Below are positions 16,998-26,201 of a stretch of 64,000 nt of DNA, one piece after another. The stretch is from UBA7867 sp964579205 (GTDB taxonomy: Bacteria; Bacillota; Clostridia; Christensenellales; UBA1242): the NCBI GenBank assembly GCA_964579205.1, contig CAZOFH010000001.1, positions 1 through 64,000 on the forward strand, given 5' to 3'. Positions within the stretch are counted from its first letter, which is position 1; each line of letters starts with the position of its first letter. The notes beneath the pieces were generated by a model that was not told the origin of the DNA, did not search any database, and was given only the letters and a program-made list of their open reading frames with translations. The position numbers and the translations under genes are program-made.

Positions 16998-17011
16998 TTT
17001 CTGTCTTTTTT
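16984..17011 (+). terminator. Terminator overlapping the end of the VTT gene
   Basis: AAAAGACAGAA (last codons), TGA stop as part of the loop, then TTCTGTCTTTTTT. A perfect 11-bp stem with a T run. Confidence 0.88.
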
Positions 17012-17035
17012 GCTTTTTGGTATCAGTAGCAAGTA

Positions 17036-17333
17036 ATGATGAAGAATAATGCATATTGGTTATGTATGAGTCTTGCGTTTTTTGTGGCTATCGGGGCAAA
17101 CAAGTATTAATTGCGGGCATATCGCTAGGATTTTGACGAGTATGGGGGTACTGATTTTGTTGTCTGTGGGGCTAGATAATCCTTATTTTCTCTTTGTTTT
17201 GGTGGCAAAAATAGTACTATTTTTGTGTGGGGTTTTGAGCGACAAAATAATTCTTTGGTTCGCTATCTTTAGTTATACTACCATTATTTTTGAGGGTGAC
17301 TCTGAGATAGTATGCTGTGGTAGTGGTAGGTAG
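17036..17333 (+). pseudogene. Possible frameshifted small membrane-protein gene
   Basis: The first frame (ATG 17036) reads MMKNNAYWLCMSLAFFVAIGANKY and stops at about 17110. The next frame continues at once with a hydrophobic stretch (INCGHIARILTSMGVLILLSVG, then NPYFLFVLVAKIVLFLCGV). Removing one T near 17108 would join the two into a protein with about three membrane segments. The 3' part overlaps the end of the PBP gene on the other strand, and no good ribosome site is seen. This may be a broken gene or a coincidence. Confidence 0.25.
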
Positions 17334-19433
17334 CGGGAGTACTAGCGAATAGGCGCGGTCGCGCCCCTCAAGCTGCTGGAGCAAGGTATCAGTATTTTGG
17401 CTAGAGGCGTATACGCTATAAGAATAAATCTCTTCACCTTCCCAATTTAGGGTCAGGTGGTCGGCTGTTTTTTTGAGAGTAATCTCGGGTAGGGTGATGA
17501 TATCAAAGTTGTTGCTCACGTGGCTCGGCGCAAATCGCGTGTTGAATAACTCAGTTTTTGTATACTTTTGCGGAGTGTTTGGGCTAGCACGCTCTACCTT
17601 TTGCTGCGCGAGAGACATCATATCTAGGCTGATTTTTTGCACAGTCTCTGGGCATTCAAATTCGGTAGTAGTGGGGTATTGTTTGAGAATGTGGCGCCAC
17701 AATTTGGCATTTTGCCGAGCGGCAATAGTGCCTCCATTCTCTGTTTTGGCTAGATTTTGGGCAGCATCACCTGTAGTGTTGCCATACCACGATAGCACGG
17801 TAAATTGTGGGGTAAAACTCACGCACCACGCATCCAAATTTGTGCTATCTATACTCGAGCCTACTGTGCCAGTCTTGGCTGCGAGAGCAGGGATAGGGAG
17901 GGCGCTGAGTTTCTTTGCTGTGCCAGTCTCTACACAAGTATGCAGCATATCGTTCAAGAGGTATGCAGTCTCCGTGCTCAATACTCTAATCTCGCTATTA
18001 GGCGTACGATAGACAATATGCCCGTCGGCATCGGTAATTTTGTGGATAATGTGGGTAGGCTTTTTGACGCCTTGGTTGCCTAGAATACTATATGCGCAGG
18101 CGACATCTCTAATAGTTGTACCGTATGTAGTAGCACCTAGCGCGGTCGCCAAATGCCTATCATTTGGGGTTAGGTAAAAGCCGCAATCCTTTGCTACTTG
18201 CATAGCATAGTCAATATCTACGAAACTGAGTGCCTTGACCGCGGGAATATTGAGAGATTGGCTAAGTGCGGTGCGCGTGTCTACCCAGCCAGAGCATTTT
18301 GCATTTGCATTGCGTGGGGTATAGCCAGAAAAATTTGTCTCAGCATCCAGTATTGGGGTGGCAGGGGAGAGCGTGCCTTTCTCGAGGTTGGGCGCATAGC
18401 ACAAAAATGGCTTTATAGTGCTGGCAGGTTGCCGCGATGTGCCGATATCACCAAACATTGCGCGGATTTGCCCTGTGGTGTTGTCTATGATTATGGCGGT
18501 ATTGTCTTTTGATAGGGATTTTTCGCTATTTATTGCCTGCTGCAACGTGCTGTCAATAGTAGTGTAAATCCGATACCCAGAGGAAGAAATATCGCGCTCG
18601 TTGATATTAAGGCAAAGCCCTGCCTCGTCCAAAATTTCCTCTATATAGTCGTTTTGATAATTTGATGTCGGGCAGATAGAAATATCTTTTTTGACGGCAG
18701 AATCAAATTGCTCTTGGGTAATTTGGGTATCTCGGAGCATATTCTCGAGTACTAGATTGCGACGTTTTTGGCAATTCTCAGGATTGTAAATAGGGGAGTA
18801 GTATTTGGGCGATTTGATGAGCCCTGCCAAAATGGCGGCTTCGTCTAGCGAGAGATTGGCTGCGTTTTTGCCAAAATAACTCATTGCGGCGTTTTCTATC
18901 CCAAAAGCGCCATTGCCAAAATAGATCGCATTGAGATAAGTCTCCAAAATCTCGTCTTTTGAATACTTTTTCTCCAGTTTGAGTGCCAAATACGCCTCTT
19001 GGATTTTTCTCGACAGCGTCTTTTCCTTGTTGAGATATATATTTTTGATGAGTTGTTGAGTGATAGTCGACGCCCCTTCTTTTGCATAACCACTCAAGAT
19101 ATTATTTACACCAGCCTTGATAATCCTGCCCACGTTGAGCCCATTGTGCTGATAAAAGGTCTTGTCCTCAATACTAACGAAAGCGGCTGGGATGTATTCG
19201 GGCAGGTCGGCGAGGGCTACAGTGCTTTTACCCAAACTCGAGTTTGACGAAATATGTTCGCCCGCAGCATCGTATATCTCATATCGGCTATTGTATAGGT
19301 CGAGAGAATGTAGGTCGAGGATGTTTTTGTCTGGGATTTGCGCGATTGTTATTATTACAAATATTATGATAGATATGATAGTGATCAGAGCCAAACAGAG
19401 CAAGAAAACACAGCATTTTGCGAATTTTTTCAT
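17217..19433 (-). CDS. Class A penicillin-binding protein (transglycosylase/transpeptidase)
   Basis: 738 residues. Short cytoplasmic tail and one membrane anchor (about 8-32); GT51 glycosyltransferase domain (about 75-240; EDKTFYQHNG, GASTITQQLIKN, KILETYLN-like EILETYLNAIYFG). The transpeptidase domain (about 300-570) has the SxxK motif in ASTIKPF, SxN in SQSLN and KTGT; a C-terminal fibronectin-III-like domain follows (about 640-730). It polymerises and cross-links peptidoglycan outside the membrane. GAGGTAATTTT precedes the ATG. Transcription diverges from miaB. Confidence 0.93.
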   Translation of the reverse strand: MKKFAKCCVFLLCLALITIISIIIFVIITIAQIPDKNILDLHSLDLYNSRYEIYDAAGEHISSNSSLGKSTVALADLPEYIPAAFVSIEDKTFYQHNGLNVGRIIKAGVNNILSGYAKEGASTITQQLIKNIYLNKEKTLSRKIQEAYLALKLEKKYSKDEILETYLNAIYFGNGAFGIENAAMSYFGKNAANLSLDEAAILAGLIKSPKYYSPIYNPENCQKRRNLVLENMLRDTQITQEQFDSAVKKDISICPTSNYQNDYIEEILDEAGLCLNINERDISSSGYRIYTTIDSTLQQAINSEKSLSKDNTAIIIDNTTGQIRAMFGDIGTSRQPASTIKPFLCYAPNLEKGTLSPATPILDAETNFSGYTPRNANAKCSGWVDTRTALSQSLNIPAVKALSFVDIDYAMQVAKDCGFYLTPNDRHLATALGATTYGTTIRDVACAYSILGNQGVKKPTHIIHKITDADGHIVYRTPNSEIRVLSTETAYLLNDMLHTCVETGTAKKLSALPIPALAAKTGTVGSSIDSTNLDAWCVSFTPQFTVLSWYGNTTGDAAQNLAKTENGGTIAARQNAKLWRHILKQYPTTTEFECPETVQKISLDMMSLAQQKVERASPNTPQKYTKTELFNTRFAPSHVSNNFDIITLPEITLKKTADHLTLNWEGEEIYSYSVYASSQNTDTLLQQLEGRDRAYSLVLPLPTTTTAYYLRVTLKNNGSITKDSEPKNYFVAQNPTQK

Positions 19434-19485
19434 AAAATTACCTCATTTTTATTATGTTACAATTAATAAAAATTATTATTTATAA

Positions 19486-19514
19486 TTGATAATTTTGCAT
19501 TTTTGGTGTATAAT
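19486..19514 (+). promoter_or_regulatory. SigA promoter of the miaB-mutS-mutL-miaA operon
   Basis: TTGATA, 17-base spacer, TATAAT, 36 bases before the miaB start. The four genes that follow are spaced by 0-14 bases, so one transcript is likely. Confidence 0.8.
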
Positions 19515-19550
19515 TAACTATCAAAAATCAATTTACAAAAGGAAAATTTT

Positions 19551-20876
19551 ATGGAGAAGACTTACTTTATTTATACTTATGGATGCCAGATGAATGTGCA
19601 CGAATCAGAAAAACTCGCGGGTATTCTCGAGGATAGGGGATACACTCACGCCGAACAGGTAGAGACCGCTAGCGTAGTGATTTTTAATACTTGCTGCATC
19701 CGTGAGAGCGCAGAGCAAAAGATTATGGGCAACATTGGCGCTATCAAGCCTATCAAAAAGCAAAATCGTGATATGATAGTCGCGGTGTGCGGATGTATGT
19801 CACAGCAAAAGGATATGGCGCTACAACTCAAAAAGAAATTCCCTTTTATAGACATTGTCTTTGGAGCGAACAACATCGAGTTTTTCGGCGACTATTTGGA
19901 CGAATTTGAGAAGCAAAAGAAGTTTTGTAACCAAGTAATTTTGGACAAGTCATATATTGAAAATACCACCAAGGTTAATATGGTGCGTGACAATACCCTA
20001 TATGCATATGTCAACATTATGTATGGGTGCAATAATTTTTGCACATACTGCATAGTGCCATATGTGCGCGGGAGAGAGCGCAGTCGCAATCCGCAGGAGA
20101 TTTATGCAGAGGTAAAGACACTTTTGGGGATGGGGTACAAGGTCATCACTCTTCTCGGGCAAAATGTCAATAGTTATGGGCTGGATGGCAATACTGGCGG
20201 CACGAGTTTTGCTGAATTGTTGGACACCATCGCCCAATTTGACGGAGATTTTGAATTGCGCTTTATGACCTCACATCCAAAGGATTTGAGTGACGAATTG
20301 ATAGCAGTGATGGCAAAGAATCCAAAGATTAGCAAGACGCTGCATTTGCCAGTGCAGGCAGGTAGTGACAAAGTCCTCAAGGCGATGAACCGTAGTTATG
20401 ACAAGGCGCACTACCTAGACCTCATCCGCAAAATCAAGACAGCCATCCCCAATATCACGCTATCGACCGATATCATCGTAGGTTTTCCTGGTGAGACAGA
20501 GGCTGATTATCAAGAGACAAAGCAATTAGTCCAAGATGTGCAATATCACAACGCATATATTTTTATGTATAGCAAGCGAAAGGGGACTATTGCGGAAAAA
20601 ATGGATGATCAGGTGCCATTACAAAAGAAACGCGAGCGTATCCACGATTTGTTGGAGATTCAGCACGAGATCAGTACTAGATTATTCTTTGATATGATAG
20701 GTAGGACTCAGCGGGTTTTGGTCGAGAGTGAGAATAATATGTACTATATTGCCAAGGCTCAATGTGGCAAAGTGGTCAAAATCAGCAAATCTGGTGGCGT
20801 AAAGATGACGCTAGGGCAATTTTATGATTGCAGCATTGTAGATTACAAAAACGGAAACTTAATAGGGAAGATTTAA
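19551..20876 (+). CDS. miaB: tRNA-2-methylthio-N6-dimethylallyladenosine synthase
   Basis: 441 residues. N-terminal UPF0004 domain with its three cysteines (YGCQMN, NTCCIRE, GCMSQ) for the auxiliary Fe-S cluster; radical SAM core with CNNFCTYC at about 160; C-terminal TRAM domain (about 375-440). It adds the methylthio group at C2 of i6A37 in tRNAs reading UNN codons, the product of MiaA, encoded three genes downstream. Start ATG behind AAAAGGAAAATTTT. Confidence 0.96.
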   Translation: MEKTYFIYTYGCQMNVHESEKLAGILEDRGYTHAEQVETASVVIFNTCCIRESAEQKIMGNIGAIKPIKKQNRDMIVAVCGCMSQQKDMALQLKKKFPFIDIVFGANNIEFFGDYLDEFEKQKKFCNQVILDKSYIENTTKVNMVRDNTLYAYVNIMYGCNNFCTYCIVPYVRGRERSRNPQEIYAEVKTLLGMGYKVITLLGQNVNSYGLDGNTGGTSFAELLDTIAQFDGDFELRFMTSHPKDLSDELIAVMAKNPKISKTLHLPVQAGSDKVLKAMNRSYDKAHYLDLIRKIKTAIPNITLSTDIIVGFPGETEADYQETKQLVQDVQYHNAYIFMYSKRKGTIAEKMDDQVPLQKKRERIHDLLEIQHEISTRLFFDMIGRTQRVLVESENNMYYIAKAQCGKVVKISKSGGVKMTLGQFYDCSIVDYKNGNLIGKI

Positions 20877-20879
20877 CTA

Positions 20880-23498
20880 ATGACAGATACAAAAAAATAT
20901 TCAAAGATGATTCAGCAATATTTGCAGACGAAAGAAGCCTATCCTGACTGCATAGTGTTCTTTAGACTAGGCGACTTTTATGAGATGTTTTTTGAGGATG
21001 CGGTCAATGTCAGCAACGAGTTGGGGCTGACTCTGACTGCGCGTGACTGTGGCTCGGGGCAGCGTGCGCCTATGTGTGGTGTGCCTTTTCACTCAGCACA
21101 CAATTATATTTCGCGTCTTGCTAGCAATGGTCACAAAATAGCCATTTGTGAGCAGATCAACGCTCCTCAAAAGAGTTCTACCGGTGGTAATGTGGTCATC
21201 GACAGGAGCGTGGTGCGTGTCATCACCCCAGGCACAATTATGGATGAGCAGCTACTAGTGCAAGGCAACAACAACTTTATAGCGGCAGTCTATGCGCCTA
21301 GACAAACAGTGGTGGGGCTGTCGTGGGTGGATTTGAGTACTGGTGAATTCAATATTCAGCAATTCACAGGGGACAATGCGCTAGATAGGCTCAGCGACAC
21401 CTTGGTAGGGATTATGCCGTCTGAGGTGATTACCGATGCTCTGACTTTCCCATTTACCCAAGAATTGACTTGTGTACGGATGGGGCTAGTGCCGACTTTT
21501 GGCGTCCACACAGCCGAGGCTTTTGAATTCGACACCGCTTATAGACGCATCCTTGTCCAGTTGAATGCAAAGAGTTTGCAGGGCTTGGGATGCGAGGACA
21601 AGACGCAAGCGTTGTCTGCCGGTGGAGCATTACTCGACTACTTGATCGCGACTCAAATGCGCGATTTGCAGCACATAAACAAACTGTCTGTCGTCACGAG
21701 TGAGCATTTTATGCAGTTGGATATCAACACGCGACTCAATCTCGAGATTTGTGAGACGATGTTTGATAGGAAAAAACGCGGCTCGCTACTCTGGGTATTA
21801 GACCATACAAAGACCACTATGGGTGCGCGCCTATTGCGCAACTGGCTAGAGTTGCCTTTGCAGGATTTGTCTCGTATCAATGCTAGACTCGACGCGGTAG
21901 AAGAATTGACTCGCGATTTGGTTTTTCGTACCGAGTTGCAGGAGGCGCTCAACAATTTTCAAGATATCGAGAGGCTGTGCGCTAGGGTGTCATTTGGCAA
22001 CCTCAATCCGCGCAACTGCGAGGCGTTGGGTGCATCTCTCGCAAAATTGCCGCGTATCAAAACGCTCGTTTCTAGTCTAAAGTCCTCTATTTTCGCCGAA
22101 TGTGCTAGCAAAATCGAGTGTTTGGACGAACTGAGTGCCAAGTTGGGTGCGGCTTTTGTAGACGAACCACCGACCGTTATCCGTGACGGAGGGTTCATCA
22201 AAAAGGGCTTTGATGCAGAACTCGACAAATTGATGAACGCCAAAAAGGACGGGCAGGACTGGGTAGCAGCGCTTGAGGCAAAAGAGCGCGAATTGACTGG
22301 CGAAAAGAAACTCAAGATACTATACAACCGTATTGCGGGATACTATATAGAGGTGCCCAAGACTTCGTCCGAAAATCTGCCTTTTAGATTCCAAAAAGTG
22401 CAGTCTATGGCGAATACGGATAGGTTCACTACCAACGATTTGCGCCAAATTGAGGACACTATCAATCACTCAGAGGAGCGCAAACTAGAGTTGGAACTGC
22501 AGATTTTTGACCAAATTCGGCAGGAGATTATGGGTTATATCCCGTCTATTCAGCAGACCGCTCAACAGATCGCTATTATCGACTGCTTGCTTTCTCTTGC
22601 ATATGTTGCAGTGCAGTATGATTACACGCGCCCACAATTTGACCCGCATTCTACAGGGTATGAGATACTAGAGTCTCGGCATCCTGTCATCGAGCGCCTC
22701 ATTACCAAAGAGCGCTTTGTCCCTAATGATGTTTTGTTTAATGAAAAGCAGCGTACTATCATTATTACCGGTCCTAATATGGCGGGTAAGAGTACCTATA
22801 TGCGTCAAATTGCTCTCATTGTTCTGATGGCGCATGTGGGTTGCTTTGTCCCTGCAAAATATGCAAAATTGTCTCTGACCGATCGCATTTTTACGCGAAT
22901 TGGCGCTAGTGACAATTTGGGGATGGGGCAGAGTACCTTTATGGTAGAAATGAGCGAGGTAGCCAATATTATCAAAAACGCGACCAAGGATAGCCTGCTT
23001 ATTTTGGACGAAATCGGACGCGGCACCTCTACCCAAGACGGGATGAGTATTGCGTGGGCGGTGCTCGAATATATCGCTAGTTCGATAAAATCGCGCACTT
23101 TATTTAGCACGCATTATCATAGGCTGACTGATTTGCAGGGCAAACTCGAGGGCGTAGTCAATATGCGTGTGACGGTGAGCGAATTTGATAACGAGATGAC
23201 CTTTTTGAGGAAGGTAGAATACGGCAGCACTAGTCAGAGTTTCGGGGTGGAGGTAGCAAAACTCGCAGGCATCCCTCTGACTATTGTCAATCGTGCCAAA
23301 GAGGTGATGCGCATCAACGAGGCGGAGCATAGCCAAAATGTGGATACAGCGCTAGAGGAATATACTGCTAGAGATTTGGGCGTGGCTACCAAATATGAGA
23401 TGATCGCCGATATCCTCAACAAAACGGATATCAACAATCTCACTCCGCTCGAAGCATTATCCAAACTTTCCGAATTAAAGAAAAAAGTCAATGACTAA
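20880..23498 (+). CDS. mutS: DNA mismatch repair protein MutS
   Basis: 872 residues, full length. The mismatch-binding Phe-x-Glu motif is in GDFYEMFFEDA (about 30-40). Connector and core/lever domains follow, then the ATPase with Walker A GPNMAGKST, the YMRQ helix, ILDEIGRGTST and the STHYH switch. It recognises mispairs and recruits MutL. It begins 3 bases after miaB and ends 14 bases before mutL. Confidence 0.97.
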   Translation: MTDTKKYSKMIQQYLQTKEAYPDCIVFFRLGDFYEMFFEDAVNVSNELGLTLTARDCGSGQRAPMCGVPFHSAHNYISRLASNGHKIAICEQINAPQKSSTGGNVVIDRSVVRVITPGTIMDEQLLVQGNNNFIAAVYAPRQTVVGLSWVDLSTGEFNIQQFTGDNALDRLSDTLVGIMPSEVITDALTFPFTQELTCVRMGLVPTFGVHTAEAFEFDTAYRRILVQLNAKSLQGLGCEDKTQALSAGGALLDYLIATQMRDLQHINKLSVVTSEHFMQLDINTRLNLEICETMFDRKKRGSLLWVLDHTKTTMGARLLRNWLELPLQDLSRINARLDAVEELTRDLVFRTELQEALNNFQDIERLCARVSFGNLNPRNCEALGASLAKLPRIKTLVSSLKSSIFAECASKIECLDELSAKLGAAFVDEPPTVIRDGGFIKKGFDAELDKLMNAKKDGQDWVAALEAKERELTGEKKLKILYNRIAGYYIEVPKTSSENLPFRFQKVQSMANTDRFTTNDLRQIEDTINHSEERKLELELQIFDQIRQEIMGYIPSIQQTAQQIAIIDCLLSLAYVAVQYDYTRPQFDPHSTGYEILESRHPVIERLITKERFVPNDVLFNEKQRTIIITGPNMAGKSTYMRQIALIVLMAHVGCFVPAKYAKLSLTDRIFTRIGASDNLGMGQSTFMVEMSEVANIIKNATKDSLLILDEIGRGTSTQDGMSIAWAVLEYIASSIKSRTLFSTHYHRLTDLQGKLEGVVNMRVTVSEFDNEMTFLRKVEYGSTSQSFGVEVAKLAGIPLTIVNRAKEVMRINEAEHSQNVDTALEEYTARDLGVATKYEMIADILNKTDINNLTPLEALSKLSELKKKVND

Positions 23499-23512
23499 CA
23501 AAGGAGGGATTT

Positions 23513-25441
23513 ATGCCCAAGATTAACGTACTAGAGCCCAAAGTTTTTAACCAAATTGCTGCAGGAGAGGTGGTCGAGAGACCTGCTTCTATCGTAAAAG
23601 AATTGGTCGAGAATAGTATAGACGCTGGTGCTACGAGGATCGAGGTGTCTATCTTTGACGGCGGAATTACCAAAATTATTATCACAGATAATGGGGTAGG
23701 TATTGAGGCTGACGATATGGAGTTGGCTTTTTTGCCGCACGCTACCAGCAAAATAAGTGAGATTGAGGATGTTTTTGACCTTAGCACACTGGGGTTTAGG
23801 GGGGAGGCGCTGGCGTCTATTGCATCGGTTACTCGGGTTGAGGTCACTTCAAAGACTGCATCAGGTTCTGGGCATACTATAAGGCTCGAAGGTGGCAAGA
23901 TTATTGCGCGTGGTGAAAAAGGCTCTCCTGTAGGCACTAGTTTTACAGTAGAAGATTTGTTTTTTAACACTCCAGCGAGACAAAAATTCCTCAAAACAAG
24001 CAAAAAAGAAGAGTCCGAAATCACTACACTTTTGACCAAACTAATTTTGGCGAACCCCAATATTGCTTTTCGCTACTGCGCGGACGGGCGAGAGATTTTA
24101 TCTAGCACTGGTCGCGGTATCGAAGAGGCAATTTGCGCAATTTACGGCACTAAAATACTAGAGAATTTGGTAAAAATCGACTATGTTGACGGCGACTACA
24201 CCCTCCGAGGATACATTGGCAAGACCACATTTTTCAAGCCTAATAGGTCGTACCAGACCACCATTATCAATAACAGGTGGGTGGCGGATAGTATGGTATC
24301 TATCGCGCTGTCGCAGAGTTATGAGTCGTATATGATGAAGCATTGCTTTCCGTTTTGCGTGGTGTATTTTGATTTGCCTAATAGTGCTGTAGATGTGAAC
24401 GTGCATCCAAACAAACTTGAGGTGCGTTTTCAAGACCCGAAGGGCGTCTTTGGCTTTATCTACCGCGCCGTCTCGACAGCGCTACTCGACGATATCAGCA
24501 AAAAGACAAGGGCAGAGGTCGAGTTCTCGCCCGAAAGACCAGTATTATATAATGCGCCCGAGAATGCCACGGCATTGTCGCAGACGGTGACTATAGATAC
24601 TCCTCTGCAGCAGCCCGCGCCCGAAAGTCAGCGCGAATTAAATGTTGATTTTATATTAGACAATCACACCAATTCTACCACTACAGAGTCAAATACTGTG
24701 ACTTTCGGCAGTAGCAAGGACTCTGTATTAGGCGAAATAATCCTAGACAAATTGACAAAAGATACTCCCAAATACGAGTTTGATATAGAAAATTCTCAAA
24801 AAGTCGAGCCAAAACCAATTCAGACACAATTAGTAGCGGACGAAATCGAGGATAAAAAGGCGTATTTGGAGACCAAAATTGTCGGCAAAATCTTTAACAC
24901 CTTTATCATTGCTGAGATGGGGGATGCGGTGTACTTGATTGACCAGCATGCGGCGCACGAGCGCCTGCTGTTTGACCGATATGTAGGATATGTAAAAAGG
25001 AAAGAATTGTCGTGCCAGCCGCTCCTCATCCCTTACACTATTAATGTAAACCATCGCGAAGAGCAGTTTATCAATGACAATATTGACCTTTTGCGCCAAC
25101 TTGGCTTTGAGATAGACCCGTTCGGCGATCAAGTTTTCAAGATTTCGGCTATTCCGAGTATGCTGCCTAATTTGGATGTGAATAGTTTCTTTGAGAATTT
25201 CTTGAGCAATATCAACTCTATTGTTCAGATGAAGCAGATTGATTTGGTGCTAGACCATTTGGCTGAGACTGCTTGCAAACACGCAGTCAAAGGAGGGGAT
25301 GACCTCAAGAGAGAAGAGATTATTTCGCTCGTCAGTGAGTTTGCTGGCGGGGATGTCACTTTGCAATGCCCGCACGGCAGACCTTTTGTGGTAAAACTGA
25401 CTCGGCGTGACTTTGATAAATGGTTTAAGAGGACGGTGTAA
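23513..25441 (+). CDS. mutL: DNA mismatch repair protein MutL
   Basis: 642 residues. GHKL ATPase N-terminal half with VENSIDAGA, DNGVGI, TLGFRGEAL and HPNKLEVRF; a poorly conserved linker (about 330-440); C-terminal dimerisation/endonuclease domain. The endonuclease motif is seen as DQHAAHERLLFD, where the last position is Asp instead of the usual Glu. The zinc-site partners ACKHAVKGGD and CPHGRP are present, so metal-dependent nicking is still likely. AAAGGAGG precedes the ATG. miaA starts directly after the stop. Confidence 0.96.
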   Translation: MPKINVLEPKVFNQIAAGEVVERPASIVKELVENSIDAGATRIEVSIFDGGITKIIITDNGVGIEADDMELAFLPHATSKISEIEDVFDLSTLGFRGEALASIASVTRVEVTSKTASGSGHTIRLEGGKIIARGEKGSPVGTSFTVEDLFFNTPARQKFLKTSKKEESEITTLLTKLILANPNIAFRYCADGREILSSTGRGIEEAICAIYGTKILENLVKIDYVDGDYTLRGYIGKTTFFKPNRSYQTTIINNRWVADSMVSIALSQSYESYMMKHCFPFCVVYFDLPNSAVDVNVHPNKLEVRFQDPKGVFGFIYRAVSTALLDDISKKTRAEVEFSPERPVLYNAPENATALSQTVTIDTPLQQPAPESQRELNVDFILDNHTNSTTTESNTVTFGSSKDSVLGEIILDKLTKDTPKYEFDIENSQKVEPKPIQTQLVADEIEDKKAYLETKIVGKIFNTFIIAEMGDAVYLIDQHAAHERLLFDRYVGYVKRKELSCQPLLIPYTINVNHREEQFINDNIDLLRQLGFEIDPFGDQVFKISAIPSMLPNLDVNSFFENFLSNINSIVQMKQIDLVLDHLAETACKHAVKGGDDLKREEIISLVSEFAGGDVTLQCPHGRPFVVKLTRRDFDKWFKRTV

Positions 25442-26167
25442 ATGCAAAAATTATTAGTTATTGCGGGATGCACCGCGGTCGGGAAGTCTGCTCTTGCGCT
25501 TGAATTGAGCGAACGCATCAATATGGAAATAATTTCTGCCGATTCGGTGCAAGTTTACAAAGGGATTTCTGTCGCCACTTCAAAGCCTACCACACAAGAA
25601 GAACGCCTGTGTACTCATCACTTGGTCAACATTGTCAGCCCGTTTCAAAAATTTAACGCCTTTGATTTTGTTAATTTGGCAAAAGAAGCGATCGAGACTA
25701 TTTCTGAGGCAAGCAAACTGCCCGTTATTGTGGGGGGGACAGGACTCTATATCGACAGCCTAATATACGGTTTTGATTTTGCGGGTAACAAAAATCATCA
25801 GACGGATTTTGACCTGAGGTTCATTTTCCTTAATCAAGACAAGCCTGCGCTTTATCGCAAGATTGATGCCCGCGTCGACCAAATGATGCAAAACGGGCTA
25901 GTGGATGAAGTAAAAAAACTACGTGAAATCGGTCTAAATTTAGATTGTCAATGTATGCAGGCTATCGGATATCGCGAGATTTGGAGTTATCTCGAGGGCG
26001 AACTTTCGCTAGATGATGCGGTAAATTTAATTAAGCAAAATACTAGAAATTATGCCAAGCGTCAGATTACGTGGTTTAGACACGATGATTGCGAGATTTG
26101 GGATGTCGCAGATAGAGACGCATTGCTAGACAATTTGGTAGAGCATTACGCTGAATACAAAAAATAG
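25442..26167 (+). CDS. miaA: tRNA dimethylallyltransferase, short form lacking the insert domain
   Basis: 241 residues against about 300-315 for the family. The catalytic core is present: P-loop GCTAVGKSAL, ISADSVQVYKG, GGTGLYIDSLIYG, then LYRKIDARVDQMM, MQAIGYREI and the C-terminal RNYAKRQITWFR. What is missing is the central ~65-residue helical insert that carries the ND-x-x-R-I-x-R-ALE motif and helps clamp the anticodon stem; residues GFDFAGNKNHQTDFDLRF bridge the gap without a frameshift. The protein prenylates A37 of tRNA, the substrate step for MiaB. The start codon abuts the mutL stop. No hfq gene follows, unlike many Firmicutes. Confidence 0.92.
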   Translation: MQKLLVIAGCTAVGKSALALELSERINMEIISADSVQVYKGISVATSKPTTQEERLCTHHLVNIVSPFQKFNAFDFVNLAKEAIETISEASKLPVIVGGTGLYIDSLIYGFDFAGNKNHQTDFDLRFIFLNQDKPALYRKIDARVDQMMQNGLVDEVKKLREIGLNLDCQCMQAIGYREIWSYLEGELSLDDAVNLIKQNTRNYAKRQITWFRHDDCEIWDVADRDALLDNLVEHYAEYKK

Positions 26168-26197
26168 ACTACTTGGGTCATCCAAATAGTCTATTTT
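26161..26197. terminator. Bidirectional terminator between miaA and lexA
   Basis: AAAATAGACTA and TAGTCTATTTT enclose a loop that itself pairs CTTGG with CCAAA. It overlaps the last miaA codons and serves both convergent genes. Confidence 0.85.
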
Positions 26198-26201
26198 CTT
26201 T

